In this document: positions 37,445 to 47,778 of the stretch, piece by piece
How the letters are laid out: every line of letters starts with the position of its first letter
Numbering within the stretch: the first letter of the stretch is position 1
NCBI RefSeq assembly: GCF_018613875.1
Contig: NZ_JAGGPJ010000010.1
Location: 1 to 64,000, forward strand
DNA length: 64,000 nt
Source of the DNA: Arthrobacter sp. ISL-28
GTDB taxonomy: Bacteria > Actinomycetota > Actinomycetes > Actinomycetales > Micrococcaceae
Reading direction: 5' to 3'
Made by a program: the position numbers and the translations under genes
Notes under the pieces: generated by a model
What the model was told of the DNA's origin: nothing
The model's input: the letters and a program-made list of their open reading frames with translations, nothing else
Databases searched by the model: none

Positions 37445-37807
37445 GTGGCGGAGCCGTTGCAGGACCATCTCGCAGACCCGTCCCACGCGGCAGCCGGCGA
37501 GCCGGACGCCGCGCTCCAGCGCGGCTCGCTGCTGGATGACTTCCAGTTGCGGGACTCGCCGCTGAGCGAACGTGAGCAGCAGATGCTGGCTCTGGAGCGG
37601 CAGTGGTGGAAATACGCGGGAGCCAAGGAACAAGCCATCCGTGAGCTGTTCGATCTCTCCGCAACGCATTACTACCAGATCCTCAACGCGCTGATCGATA
37701 CCGAGCATGCATTGGCCCACGACCCCATGCTGGTGAAGAGATTGCGTAGACTACGTACGTCACGTCAGCGGGCCCGCACTGCACGCCGCCTGGGTTCTGA
37801 CGCGTAA
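37445..37807 (+). CDS. DUF3263 family protein
   Basis: A 120-residue actinobacterial DUF3263 protein with the signature LSEREQQMLALERQWWKYAG, KEQAIRELFDLSATHYYQIL and a basic tail RRLRTSRQRARTARRLG. The pattern resembles a short helix-turn-helix, so DNA binding is plausible. The GTG at 37445 is 6 bp after AAGGAG; the frame runs back to 37376 with no support. It is followed by the LytR_C gene after 48 bp, a pairing common in this phylum. Confidence 0.88.
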   Translation: MAEPLQDHLADPSHAAAGEPDAALQRGSLLDDFQLRDSPLSEREQQMLALERQWWKYAGAKEQAIRELFDLSATHYYQILNALIDTEHALAHDPMLVKRLRRLRTSRQRARTARRLGSDA

Positions 37808-37855
37808 TCGTTAGGGCCGATTGCCGGCCAAGACCAACAAGGACGTCTCTTCACC

Positions 37856-38509
37856 ATGACCAACTATGCTCGGGACGAATTCGACAGGGTACCGGAGGCC
37901 ACTTCCCGGCAGGGCGTGCACCGCGCTCCCGCTGCCGCGGCACGCCCCCGCCTGTGGCCCATCCTGAGCGTGGGGATCGGCGCCCTGGTCGTCGGCCTGG
38001 CCGCATTTCTCCTGCTGCCGCAGCTTGGGTTCGAGAAGGCAGTGAGCCCGTTCTCAGCCAAGGCCGAAGCCGCCGCGCCGTCGGAGTCGTCCGCGCGCCC
38101 CTCGGTCACGCCATCGGCAGCTGAGTCGTCCGGCGCCGCGGAGGCAGAAAAGCCGTCGGAAACGCCGTCCGCCAGTGAGTCTGCATCGCCCTCTACCACC
38201 GCTCCCGGGGCGATCGAAGAGTTTGGATCAGCAGTGGACAAAACTCTGCCGGTCTCCGTCTACAACGGCACGCTGACATCCGGACTCGCCGGCCGTGTCG
38301 GCGCAACCGTCGAGGCCGACGGCTGGGTACTGGGTGAGGTTGCCAACTGGCAGGGTGCCCCCCAGAAGCAGTCGGTCATCTTCTACTCTGATGCCGCACA
38401 TCGGGCCAGCGCTGAGGCCCTCGGTGACCTGCTGAACATCACCACCTTTGTGGAGAGCGCGGAATTCCAAACGCCCTTTGCCGTGGTGCTGGGCCCTGGC
38501 TACGAGTGA
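37856..38509 (+). CDS. Membrane-anchored LytR C-terminal domain protein
   Basis: A 217-residue protein with one membrane helix at about 36-60 (LWPILSVGIGALVVGLAAFLL), a low-complexity Ser/Ala/Glu linker, and a C-terminal LytR_C domain from LPVSVYNGTLTSGLAGRVGA to FAVVLGPGYE. LytR_C domains sit outside the membrane and accompany cell-wall polymer attachment proteins (LCP), though no catalytic LCP domain is present here. It follows DUF3263 in a likely operon. Confidence 0.87.
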   Translation: MTNYARDEFDRVPEATSRQGVHRAPAAAARPRLWPILSVGIGALVVGLAAFLLLPQLGFEKAVSPFSAKAEAAAPSESSARPSVTPSAAESSGAAEAEKPSETPSASESASPSTTAPGAIEEFGSAVDKTLPVSVYNGTLTSGLAGRVGATVEADGWVLGEVANWQGAPQKQSVIFYSDAAHRASAEALGDLLNITTFVESAEFQTPFAVVLGPGYE

Positions 38510-38667
38510 CGTTGTGGGTTACGCCTGAATAACTATTGGGTCGGGTTCCGGCTCTCCTCCTGCCGCCCGGCGGGCCCGAATAGATAGAGTGACTTCAGAC
38601 TTCGAAGCGTAATTCACGGCGCACACTGAAGTGGGCCTTACGGAAGCAATCTGAAAGTGTGGAGATC

Positions 38668-38874
38668 ATGGCATTGGGTACCGTGAAGTGGTTCAACGCC
38701 GAAAAGGGCTACGGCTTCATCACTGTTGACGGCACGGGCGACGACGTTTTCGTGCACTGGTCCGCCATTCAGGGCGACGGGTACCGTGCGCTCGACGAGG
38801 GCCAGCGCGTGGAGCTCGAGGTCGGCGAAGGCGAAAAGGGCCCGCAGGCCGAGAACGTCCGGCCTGCCGAGTGA
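38668..38874 (+). CDS. Cold-shock protein, CspA family
   Basis: A 68-residue single cold-shock domain: [19 protein letters not shown] with RNP1 (KGYGFI), and VFVHWSAIQ with RNP2. It binds single-stranded RNA and DNA as a chaperone. GGAG precedes the ATG by 3-4 bp. Its stop overlaps the GTG of the lipoprotein gene that follows (GTGA). A second cold-shock protein with a C-terminal extension lies at 50709. Confidence 0.95.
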   Translation: MALGTVKWFNAEKGYGFITVDGTGDDVFVHWSAIQGDGYRALDEGQRVELEVGEGEKGPQAENVRPAE

Positions 38875-40187
38875 CGCGTCCCGCCGCCGGGAGGCGCACC
38901 CGGGTGACTGTACGGCGGCGGCCCGGCATTGTGAAGCCCGCCCGCACCGCTGTCTGGGGCGCCGCCGCCGTCTTGGCGCTGGGCGCCTGCTCGGGACCGG
39001 ACGGAAGTGCCAGGACGGCATCGGTGGAGGCCAGCGGCGACGGAATCTTGCGGATCGGCCTGATCCTGGACAACACAGGCGCCCAGGCGTTCCTGAATAA
39101 GGCCCAGCTTGCCGCCGCCAAACTCGCCGTCCAGGAGATCAATGCCGCCGGCGGCCACAAAGGCAGGCCGGTGGAACTGCTGCCGGAAAAGGTCAGTGCC
39201 GACACCGCCGCCCAAGCCCGGGAACTCGTGGCGGCGAAGGCCGACGTCGTGATCGGACCCACCGATTCGAGCCGCGCTCCGGCGGCCATCGATGTGCTGT
39301 CCAAGGCCAGGATCGCGCTCATCTCGCCTGCCAATACGGCGAGGGACCTGAGCGCCTACAAGAGCGGCGGCTACTACTTCCGCACTGCCGCAGCCGATAT
39401 TGCCCAGGCTGCGGTGCTGGTGAAGCTGGCCAAGGACGGCGGGGCCAAGAGCCTCGCCGTGGTCCATGAGGAGGGCACCTACGGAACGGAAGTATCCGCG
39501 GCGGTGTCCGATTCCGCGAAGAGTGCCGGGTTGGATCCCGTGACAGTGGCCGGCTTCAAACCCGGCGCGGCGCAGAATGCGGCAGCCGCCGCCGGTGCTG
39601 CCGCTCCGGACGCCGTCGTTGTGGTTGCCCGTGAAGGTGCGCAGGGCGCCATAGCAGAATTGACCAACGCCGGCCTGACGGGAAAGCGACTGATCCTGTC
39701 CGACGGCGCCTTCCGGCAGTACGGCTCGGACCTCGGGTCCAAGGCGCTGGAGGGCGCCCGCGGGGTCGTCCCGGGGGTGTTTCCCTCAGCTCACCTGCAG
39801 GGTGAACTTGTCGCCGTGGATGCGGAGCTGAAGGACATGACCTTTGCCTCTGAGACCTTTGATGCAGTCAATCTTGCGGCCCTGGCGGCCGCCGCGGCCG
39901 ATGACGACGCGGGCGCATCGGTGGCCGCGATGCTGATCACCGTCTCGGGCGGGTCCGCCGGAACAGCCACCCAGCCCGCCGGCAAGCCATCCGTCTGCAG
40001 GACGTACAAAGAATGCCTGGCCGGTCTCAAAGCCGGAACGGCCATTGATTACGACGGCGAGTCGGGCCCGGTCCGGTTCAACGCCGACGGCGACGTCACG
40101 GTGGCCAACTACATGGTGTTCACATACGGGGCGGACAACAAAGCGAAACTCACCGGCAGCGAAACGGCAAGCCGGGCCGCCAGCTGA
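38871..40187 (+). CDS. Lipoprotein, branched-chain amino acid-type substrate-binding
   Basis: A protein of up to 438 residues of the periplasmic-binding fold type I (LivJ/Leu-Ile-Val) family. A signal ends in the lipobox [10 protein letters not shown], then the domain has [40 protein letters not shown] and [12 protein letters not shown]. No transporter genes lie beside it, so it may be an orphan sensor or use an ABC importer elsewhere. A non-canonical feature is the translational overlap with the cold-shock gene. The true start might be a later GTG (38904 or 38931). Confidence 0.85.
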   Translation: MTRPAAGRRTRVTVRRRPGIVKPARTAVWGAAAVLALGACSGPDGSARTASVEASGDGILRIGLILDNTGAQAFLNKAQLAAAKLAVQEINAAGGHKGRPVELLPEKVSADTAAQARELVAAKADVVIGPTDSSRAPAAIDVLSKARIALISPANTARDLSAYKSGGYYFRTAAADIAQAAVLVKLAKDGGAKSLAVVHEEGTYGTEVSAAVSDSAKSAGLDPVTVAGFKPGAAQNAAAAAGAAAPDAVVVVAREGAQGAIAELTNAGLTGKRLILSDGAFRQYGSDLGSKALEGARGVVPGVFPSAHLQGELVAVDAELKDMTFASETFDAVNLAALAAAAADDDAGASVAAMLITVSGGSAGTATQPAGKPSVCRTYKECLAGLKAGTAIDYDGESGPVRFNADGDVTVANYMVFTYGADNKAKLTGSETASRAAS

Positions 40188-40237
40188 TCGCTGGCAGCGA
40201 AGTGTCCGCGGACGCGTCCCGTTTTTCTCGCCCGCTG

Positions 40238-40264
40238 CTTGCACTCTCCCCGGGGGAGTGCTAA
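40238..40264 (+). promoter_or_regulatory. CIRCE element 1 (HrcA operator)
   Basis: CTTGCACTC-N9-GAGTGCTAA at 40238-40246 and 40256-40264. The right half is perfect, the left half differs from TTAGCACTC at two positions. CIRCE is bound by HrcA and controls heat-shock chaperonins. Confidence 0.85.
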
Positions 40265-40271
40265 TTATTGA

Positions 40272-40298
40272 TTAGCACTCTTGCGTATCGACTGCTAA
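40272..40298 (+). promoter_or_regulatory. CIRCE element 2 (HrcA operator)
   Basis: TTAGCACTC-N9-GACTGCTAA at 40272-40280 and 40290-40298. The left half is perfect and the right half has one change. It lies 7 bp after CIRCE 1 and 180 bp before groEL. Confidence 0.9.
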
Positions 40299-40373
40299 AG
40301 CGTCGCCCGGTTTAGGCCGTCAGCGAGGCTTGGCAGGCGTGCATGGAGCGAAAGAAACACCTGGTTGGGGTGA

Positions 40374-42107
<1,734 letters not shown>

Positions 42108-42140
42108 CCCCCGGGCCTCCTAGTCGCTAACGCGTAAGAG

Positions 42141-42182
42141 CAGCAGCGGCCCCGCCTTCGGGTGGGGTCGCTGCTGGTTTTT
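42141..42182 (+). terminator. Rho-independent terminator after groEL
   Basis: CAGCAGCGGCCCC at 42141-42153 pairs with GGGGTCGCTGCTG at 42164-42176 (one G-T), followed by TTTTT at 42178-42182. Confidence 0.9.
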
Positions 42183-42293
42183 AACAGCGTGGAGATGTTT
42201 TTTGTTGGCATGGACGTGGCTGCTCCCCAGGTCCGGCGGTCCACCGGACCTGGGGGTGAAAACAGTGCCGGCTGGGTCTGGCAGGATGGATTC

Positions 42294-43343
42294 GTGACGA
42301 TTACAGCAGCGGCCGACGGTTCGGCTTTAGGAAATCCCGGCCCGGCCGGATGGGCCTGGTACGTGAACGACGATTGCTGGCGCGCCGGAGGCTGGCCACA
42401 CGGAACGAACAACCAGGGTGAGCTGATGGCTGTGCTGGATCTCTTCCGCGCCACGGCCCACATACCGCAGGAGGACCTGCGCATCCTTTGCGACAGCCAG
42501 TATGTCATCAACTCGGTGACCAAATGGATGCCGGGCTGGAAGCGCAAGGGATGGCGCAAGGCGGATGGCAAGCCCGTACTTAACGTGGACCTCCTCAAGG
42601 AGATTGACAAGGAACTCGCAGGGCGGAAGTACACCTTCGAATGGGTCAGGGGCCACACCGGCCACGACCTGAACGAAGCCGCCGACGAGCGTGCCCGCGC
42701 CGTCGCACTGTCCTTCCAGCAGGGGGTCGCTGCACGCTCCGGCCCCGGCTTCCGCGGAGCGGCAGCACTGGGGGTAGAGGATGCCCCGGGCACCCGCGCA
42801 GGACTGAACGGCGATGAACGGGCCGGCACTGAACTGGACGGCGCTGAACTGGACGGCGCTGACGAATTGGACCTCTTTGGCAGCCAGGACCGTCCGCTAG
42901 CAGACAGCAGTGTGACGGGCACCAGACTTGTTACAGAGAGCGAGCCGGATCTCTTCAGCGAAATGGAAGCGGACGCCTTTGCCGCCACGCCCGGCGGCAG
43001 CGTGAGTCCGGAAGAAACCGTGGAGGCGCTCGAGCGCGAGCTCCTCCGCCCGGATGTGCGCAGTGACATCGGGCGGATAGGCGTGCTCCTGCACCCGGAA
43101 TTCACGGAGATCGGACGCTCCGGCCGGATCTGGACGCGCGACGCACTGATGATGTCGCTTGAGGAAAGCCCGGGCGGCCCGAGGGAGCTGGAGATGATTA
43201 GCACGGAGCGGATCGGTGCGGACGCCATCCTGCTGACCTATCGGAGCCACTCCCGTGCCGGCACTGCCCTCTGCAGCTCCCTCTGGGTCCTCGACGGCGG
43301 GCAGTGGCGCCTCCGCTTCCATCAAGGCACCCCCGAGGCCTGA
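42294..43343 (+). CDS. RNase HI fused to a DUF4440-like domain
   Basis: A 349-residue fusion. Residues 1-145 are RNase HI, which cuts RNA in RNA-DNA hybrids: catalytic residues in AAADGSALGNPGPAGWA (D), NNQGELMAV (E), LCDSQYV (D) and HDLNEAADERA (D). A 90-residue low-complexity linker follows, with repeats GTELDGAELDGADELDLF. The C-terminal 110 residues from ETVEALERELLRPDV through LYRSHSR-like LTYRSHSRAG to WRLRFHQGTP look like a DUF4440/SnoaL (NTF2-like) fold. The start is the GTG at 42294 with AGGATGGA upstream. Confidence 0.85.
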   Translation: MTITAAADGSALGNPGPAGWAWYVNDDCWRAGGWPHGTNNQGELMAVLDLFRATAHIPQEDLRILCDSQYVINSVTKWMPGWKRKGWRKADGKPVLNVDLLKEIDKELAGRKYTFEWVRGHTGHDLNEAADERARAVALSFQQGVAARSGPGFRGAAALGVEDAPGTRAGLNGDERAGTELDGAELDGADELDLFGSQDRPLADSSVTGTRLVTESEPDLFSEMEADAFAATPGGSVSPEETVEALERELLRPDVRSDIGRIGVLLHPEFTEIGRSGRIWTRDALMMSLEESPGGPRELEMISTERIGADAILLTYRSHSRAGTALCSSLWVLDGGQWRLRFHQGTPEA

Positions 43344-43408
43344 CGGGCCCGCCAACGGACTCGGAAGCCGAACCGGTCCACCGGCGAGCGTGGGGACTGA
43401 CGGGCCTC

Positions 43409-43696
43409 TCAGGTGAAGCGCTGGGCGTTGCCCTGCTCGGCCTGGGCGTAGGTGGCGGCGGCAGAGGAGAGCGCGAGGTTGATGGAAGCCAGGGAGGCCT
43501 CCACCTTTCCCTGCGTCACGGTCCACTCGGTGACGAGTGCCTGGAAGTTTGTGGCTGCAGAGCCGCGCCACGTGGCCTGGAGTTCGTCCAGGCCACGCTT
43601 CATCGTCTGGACGTCGGCGCTGATGCGGTCAACTGTCGCCTTGACGTTGGCTGACTTCACCTGGAGGAGTTCGGTATCGACGGAAATGATGCTCAT
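43409..43696 (-). CDS. WXG100 family (ESAT-6-like) protein
   Basis: A 95-residue two-helix protein with the WXG turn as WRG in LQATWRGSAATNFQ and a C-terminal YAQAEQGN that fits the YxxxD/E secretion signal. Such proteins are exported by type VII (ESX) systems. No ESX gene is nearby; it is an orphan. It begins about 130 bp from the two-component system, on the same strand. Confidence 0.85.
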   Translation of the reverse strand: MSIISVDTELLQVKSANVKATVDRISADVQTMKRGLDELQATWRGSAATNFQALVTEWTVTQGKVEASLASINLALSSAAATYAQAEQGNAQRFT

Positions 43697-43823
43697 GGCT
43701 CTGGCCTCTCGACGTTCGCTGGACCGGTGCTTGCGGAACCGGCTATGGGAAGACAGGGACTGGTGTTCCGGTCCACTGAGTCGAGCCTACGAACGCGGCC
43801 GCAGCGGGCGCCACGGCTAATTT

Positions 43824-45341
43824 CTATATGTGCATAACCTGATCGTCGTCCTGGCTCCTGTCGTCCCTGCTCCCGCGCTGCTGGCTGTCGGCGTCCCCGT
43901 GGCGGGTTTCCTGCGAGTCATCCCGGAGGGGGAGGCTGACGGCAAGCGTGGCGCCGCCGCCGTCGGTCGGTTCCACCCGGACTGAGCCGCCGTGCGAGCC
44001 GACAATGGCCGCCACGATGGCCAGGCCCAGTCCGCTGCCGCCGGTTTCCCGGGTGCGCGAGGTGTCCGACCGGTAAAAACGCTCGAAGATCCTGGGCGCT
44101 TCGCTTTCAGGAATGCCGGGCCCGTGGTCGCGGACTTCGAGCACAGCCCGGGGTGCACCGTCCTCGCCCGTCCGCACGCCGACGGCGAGCTCTATCGGCG
44201 TACCCTCCGGGGTGTACCGCAAGGCGTTGCCCACGAGGTTTCCCACCACCTGGCGGAGCTTCGCCTCGTCGCCGAGAACGGGGGCCGGTGCGGCGCTCCC
44301 GCCGTCGAGCCCGATCAGGGCGATGGTGCGGTTTCTGGCGCTCGCGTGGGTATCCACGACGGCGTCGTGGGCGATCAGCTGCAGGTCCACCGGCTTCTGC
44401 TGCAGCGGCCGCTGCTCGTCCAGCCGGGCAAGCAGGAGCAGGTCCTCCACCATGGAGCCCATCCGCTTGGCTTCGCTCTCGATCCTGCCCATGGCGCTTG
44501 AAATGTCCTCGTCTGATTGCAGGGCACCATGCCGGTAGAGCTCCGAGTAGCCCCTGATGGTCACCAGCGGTGTGCGCAGCTCATGGGAAGCATCCGCCGC
44601 GAAACGGCGCATCCGGTCCTCTGAGGCCATCCTGGCCGCAAAAGCCGCCTCGATGTGGGCCAGCATGGCGTTGAGGGACCGTCCCAGCCGGCCGACCTCC
44701 GTGGCTGGGTTTTCCACCGCGACGCGGCGGGACAGGTCCCCGGCCGCAATGGCGGCGGCCGTCTTTTCCACCCTGGCGAGCGGCCTGAAGGATCTGGTGA
44801 CCGTCCAGGACGCGATAAAGAAGGCGAGGACCAGGGTCAGCAGTCCGACGCCGACGACCACCAGGGTAGCGTGCCGCAAGACCTCATCGACAGGTGAGAG
44901 CGGCAGCCCGACAACCACCACTGCCCGCTCCTGCTCGCTGGTTACGACGCTGACCGCGACGACCCGCCAGTTCTTGCCGTCGCTGCCGCGGACCTGGTAC
45001 GGCTTCAGGCCGCGCTGGCGGGCCTCATCCAGCGAGATTGAGTCGATGTCGGGGCGGTCAGCCTTGCCGTCGAGATTGCTTCTCCCGGCATCCGGAAAGT
45101 AGATGGTCACGGTGTAGTCGGTTGGGACCACAGGGTTCGGCACAAGGAGCTGGTTGAAGGACCGCTGCCGCTCGGCGGACTGGACGGCGGCCTGGAGTTT
45201 GTCGTCCACCTGGCCCTCAAGATAGCTGCGCAGCAGCGTCAGGGTGCCGGCTCCGGTCACTGCCAGGGCCACCAGCAGGAGCGCCATCATGATGGCCACC
45301 AGTTGGGACCGGAGTGTGGCGGACTTCCAGCGCTCGAGCAA
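43824..45341 (-). CDS. Two-component sensor histidine kinase
   Basis: A 505-residue membrane kinase. TM1 is about 14-37 and TM2 about 158-178, enclosing a roughly 120-residue extracytoplasmic sensor region. A HAMP domain (RSFRPLARVEKTAAAIAAGDLS) precedes the H box FAADASHELRTPLV with phospho-acceptor H253; the ATPase domain has N box LVGNALRYTPEG, DHGPGIPE and GSGLGLAIV. It starts 2 bp after the response-regulator stop and resembles mycobacterial TcrY/PrrB-type kinases. The signal is unknown. Confidence 0.94.
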   Translation of the reverse strand: MLERWKSATLRSQLVAIMMALLLVALAVTGAGTLTLLRSYLEGQVDDKLQAAVQSAERQRSFNQLLVPNPVVPTDYTVTIYFPDAGRSNLDGKADRPDIDSISLDEARQRGLKPYQVRGSDGKNWRVVAVSVVTSEQERAVVVVGLPLSPVDEVLRHATLVVVGVGLLTLVLAFFIASWTVTRSFRPLARVEKTAAAIAAGDLSRRVAVENPATEVGRLGRSLNAMLAHIEAAFAARMASEDRMRRFAADASHELRTPLVTIRGYSELYRHGALQSDEDISSAMGRIESEAKRMGSMVEDLLLLARLDEQRPLQQKPVDLQLIAHDAVVDTHASARNRTIALIGLDGGSAAPAPVLGDEAKLRQVVGNLVGNALRYTPEGTPIELAVGVRTGEDGAPRAVLEVRDHGPGIPESEAPRIFERFYRSDTSRTRETGGSGLGLAIVAAIVGSHGGSVRVEPTDGGGATLAVSLPLRDDSQETRHGDADSQQRGSRDDRSQDDDQVMHI

Positions 45342-45343
45342 GG

Positions 45344-46066
45344 TCAGCGCTTTTCTGCTGTCCGCAGCACGTAGCCCACGCCGCGCTTGGTCTGGATCAG
45401 GGCCGGCGCTTCGGGATCGATGTCCACCTTGCGGCGCAGGTACGAGATGTAGGACTCCACGATCGAAGCATCGCCGTTGAAATCGTATTCCCAGACGTGG
45501 TCCAGGATCTGTGCCTTGGAGAGGACGCGGTTCGGATTGAGCATCAGGTACCGGAGAAGCTTGAACTCGGTGGGGGACAGCTCAATCACCGTCCCGCCGC
45601 GGCGCACCTCGTGGGCATCGTCGTCGAGCTCGAGGTCGTCCACGCGGATGACGGCCTCGTCATCATCCAGCATGGGCTGGGTGCGGCGGAGCACGGCACG
45701 GATCCTGGCCACCACCTCATCGAGGCTGAATGGCTTGGTGACGTAGTCGTCGCCGCCCACGGTGAGTCCGGTGACCTTGTCCTCGGTGTCGTCCTTGGCG
45801 GTCAGGAACAGAACGGGGAAATGCTTGCCTGCGGCGCGCAGCCGGCGCGTGACAGTGAAGCCGTCCATGTCCGGCAGCATGACATCCAGCACGGCCAGAT
45901 CGGGTGAGTGGGTTTCCGCAGCCGCGAGGGCGTCCCGTCCGTTGCCGGCCGAGACCACTTCGAATCCGGCGAAGCGCAGCGACGTGGACAGCAGCTCGCG
46001 GATGTTCGGCTCGTCGTCGACCACGAGGAGCTTGGCTTCGGCACCGTTCTTTTTCATATCTCCCAT
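45344..46066 (-). CDS. Response regulator, OmpR/PhoB type
   Basis: A 240-residue regulator. The receiver domain has LLVVDDEPNIRELL, phospho-acceptor D61 in AVLDVMLPDMDGF, and K111 in YVTKPFS; the C-terminal winged helix has LSPTEFKLLRYLMLNPNRVLS, the recognition segment DASIVESYISYLRRKVD and RGVGYVLR. First gene of the operon with the kinase. Confidence 0.95.
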   Translation of the reverse strand: MGDMKKNGAEAKLLVVDDEPNIRELLSTSLRFAGFEVVSAGNGRDALAAAETHSPDLAVLDVMLPDMDGFTVTRRLRAAGKHFPVLFLTAKDDTEDKVTGLTVGGDDYVTKPFSLDEVVARIRAVLRRTQPMLDDDEAVIRVDDLELDDDAHEVRRGGTVIELSPTEFKLLRYLMLNPNRVLSKAQILDHVWEYDFNGDASIVESYISYLRRKVDIDPEAPALIQTKRGVGYVLRTAEKR

Positions 46067-46118
46067 GATGCTCCCAGAAACTGGGAGTTATCTGGATGAA
46101 TGTTGTGTGTTGCTTGGG

Positions 46119-47765
46119 TTAGCCCATCGCGCCGGCGTCCTTGGCGTCCATGATGCGGTACGCATAGCCCTGCTCGGCCAGGAACCGCTGGCGCTTGGCG
46201 GCAAAGTCCTGGTCCAGAGTGTCCCGTGCCACCAGTGAGTAAAAGCGTGCGGCCCTGCCGTCCTGTTTCGGCCGCAGCAGCCGGCCGAGCCGCTGGGCCT
46301 CCTCCTGCCTGGAGCCGAAGGAACCGGAGACCTGGATGGCCACGGACGCCTCCGGCAGGTCGATGGAAAAGTTGGCCACCTTGGAGACCACGAGCATCTG
46401 GACCTCACCCGCGCGGAACGCATCAAAGAGCTTCTGGCGTTCCTTCACGGACGTCTCGCCCTTGATCACCGGGGCATTAAGGCGCTCGCCGAGCTCATCA
46501 AGCTGGTCGATGTACTGGCCGATCACCAGCACCTGCTCGCCGCGGTGTTTCTCCACCAGCTGCTCCGCCACCACCGTCTTGGTCGCCGACGTGGCGCACA
46601 GCCGGTACTTGTCGGCGTCATCGGCCATGGCGTAGGCAACACGTTCATCGCGGGGGAGGTCGACCCGCACCTCCACGCAGTCGGCGGGCGCGATATACCC
46701 CTGGGCCTCGATGTCCTTCCACGGCGCGTCATAGCGTTTCGGTCCGATGAGGCTGAAGACCTCGCCCTCGCGGCCGTCCTCGCGGACCAACGTGGCGGTC
46801 AGCCCCAGACGGCGCCGGGCCTGGAGGTCCGCCGTCATCCGGAAGATCGGTGCGGGAAGCAGGTGGACTTCGTCGTAGATGATCAGCCCCCAGTCGTTCC
46901 CGTCCACGAGCTCCAGGTGCGGGTACAGGCCGCCGCGCTTTGTGGTGAGCACCTGGTAGGTGGCGATGGTGACCGGCCGGACTTCCTTGACAGCTCCCGA
47001 ATACTCACCGATCTCGGATTCCGTGAGCGACGTCCGCCTGAGCAGCTCATCCTTCCACTGCCGGGCGGAGACGGTGTTGGTGACGAGGATGAGCGTGGTG
47101 GTGGAGCTGGTGGCCATGGCTGCCGCCCCCACCAGGGTTTTGCCCGCGCCGCAGGGGAGCACCACCACGCCGCTGCCGCCGGCCCAGAAGTTCTCCGCCG
47201 CCAGCCGCTGGTAAGGCCGCAGCTTCCACCCCGACTCGTTCAGCATGATGGGGTGGGGTGTCCCGTCGACGTACCCCGCCAGGTCCTCCGCGGGCCAGCC
47301 GATCTTGAGCAGCAGTTGCTTCAGCTGGCCGCGCTGGGAGGAGTGGACCACAACGGTCTCGCCGTCAATGCGCGGTCCCAGCAGCGGCTGGATCTTCTTG
47401 GCCCGGCTGACCTCCTCGAGCACGGGGTAGTCGCTGGTGCGCATCACCAGCCCGTGCTGCGGATCCTTTTCCAGCCGGAGCCGGCCGTAACGGGACATGG
47501 TTTCTTCGATGTCGATCAGGAGCGAGTGCGGCACCGGGAAACGGGAGTACTTGAGCAGCGTATCCAGCACCTTCTCGGCGTCGAGGCCCGCCGCCCGCGC
47601 ATTCCAGAGGCCCAGCGGGGTCAGCCGGTAGCTGTGCATATGCTCCGGAGCGCGCTCCAGCTCGGCGAACGCCGCGATGGCGTGCCTGGCTTCGGTGGCT
47701 TGCTCGTGGTCCACTTCGAGGAGGATGGTTTTGTCGCTCTGGACAATCAGGGGGCCGTCATTCAC
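46119..47765 (-). CDS. XPB-type superfamily 2 DNA helicase
   Basis: A 548-residue bacterial XPB helicase, involved in DNA repair and perhaps transcription. Walker A is LPCGAGKTLVGA, Walker B IYDEVHLLPAP, motif III LGLTATLVREDGREGE with the RED element, and motif VI QRLGRLLRPKQ. An N-terminal region of about 170 residues (TILLEVDHEQATEARHAIA onward) resembles the XPB damage-recognition domain. It begins just after its partner gene and is conserved as a pair in actinobacteria. Confidence 0.94.
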   Translation of the reverse strand: MNDGPLIVQSDKTILLEVDHEQATEARHAIAAFAELERAPEHMHSYRLTPLGLWNARAAGLDAEKVLDTLLKYSRFPVPHSLLIDIEETMSRYGRLRLEKDPQHGLVMRTSDYPVLEEVSRAKKIQPLLGPRIDGETVVVHSSQRGQLKQLLLKIGWPAEDLAGYVDGTPHPIMLNESGWKLRPYQRLAAENFWAGGSGVVVLPCGAGKTLVGAAAMATSSTTTLILVTNTVSARQWKDELLRRTSLTESEIGEYSGAVKEVRPVTIATYQVLTTKRGGLYPHLELVDGNDWGLIIYDEVHLLPAPIFRMTADLQARRRLGLTATLVREDGREGEVFSLIGPKRYDAPWKDIEAQGYIAPADCVEVRVDLPRDERVAYAMADDADKYRLCATSATKTVVAEQLVEKHRGEQVLVIGQYIDQLDELGERLNAPVIKGETSVKERQKLFDAFRAGEVQMLVVSKVANFSIDLPEASVAIQVSGSFGSRQEEAQRLGRLLRPKQDGRAARFYSLVARDTLDQDFAAKRQRFLAEQGYAYRIMDAKDAGAMG

Positions 47766-47778
47766 GCGGCGTCAACTT

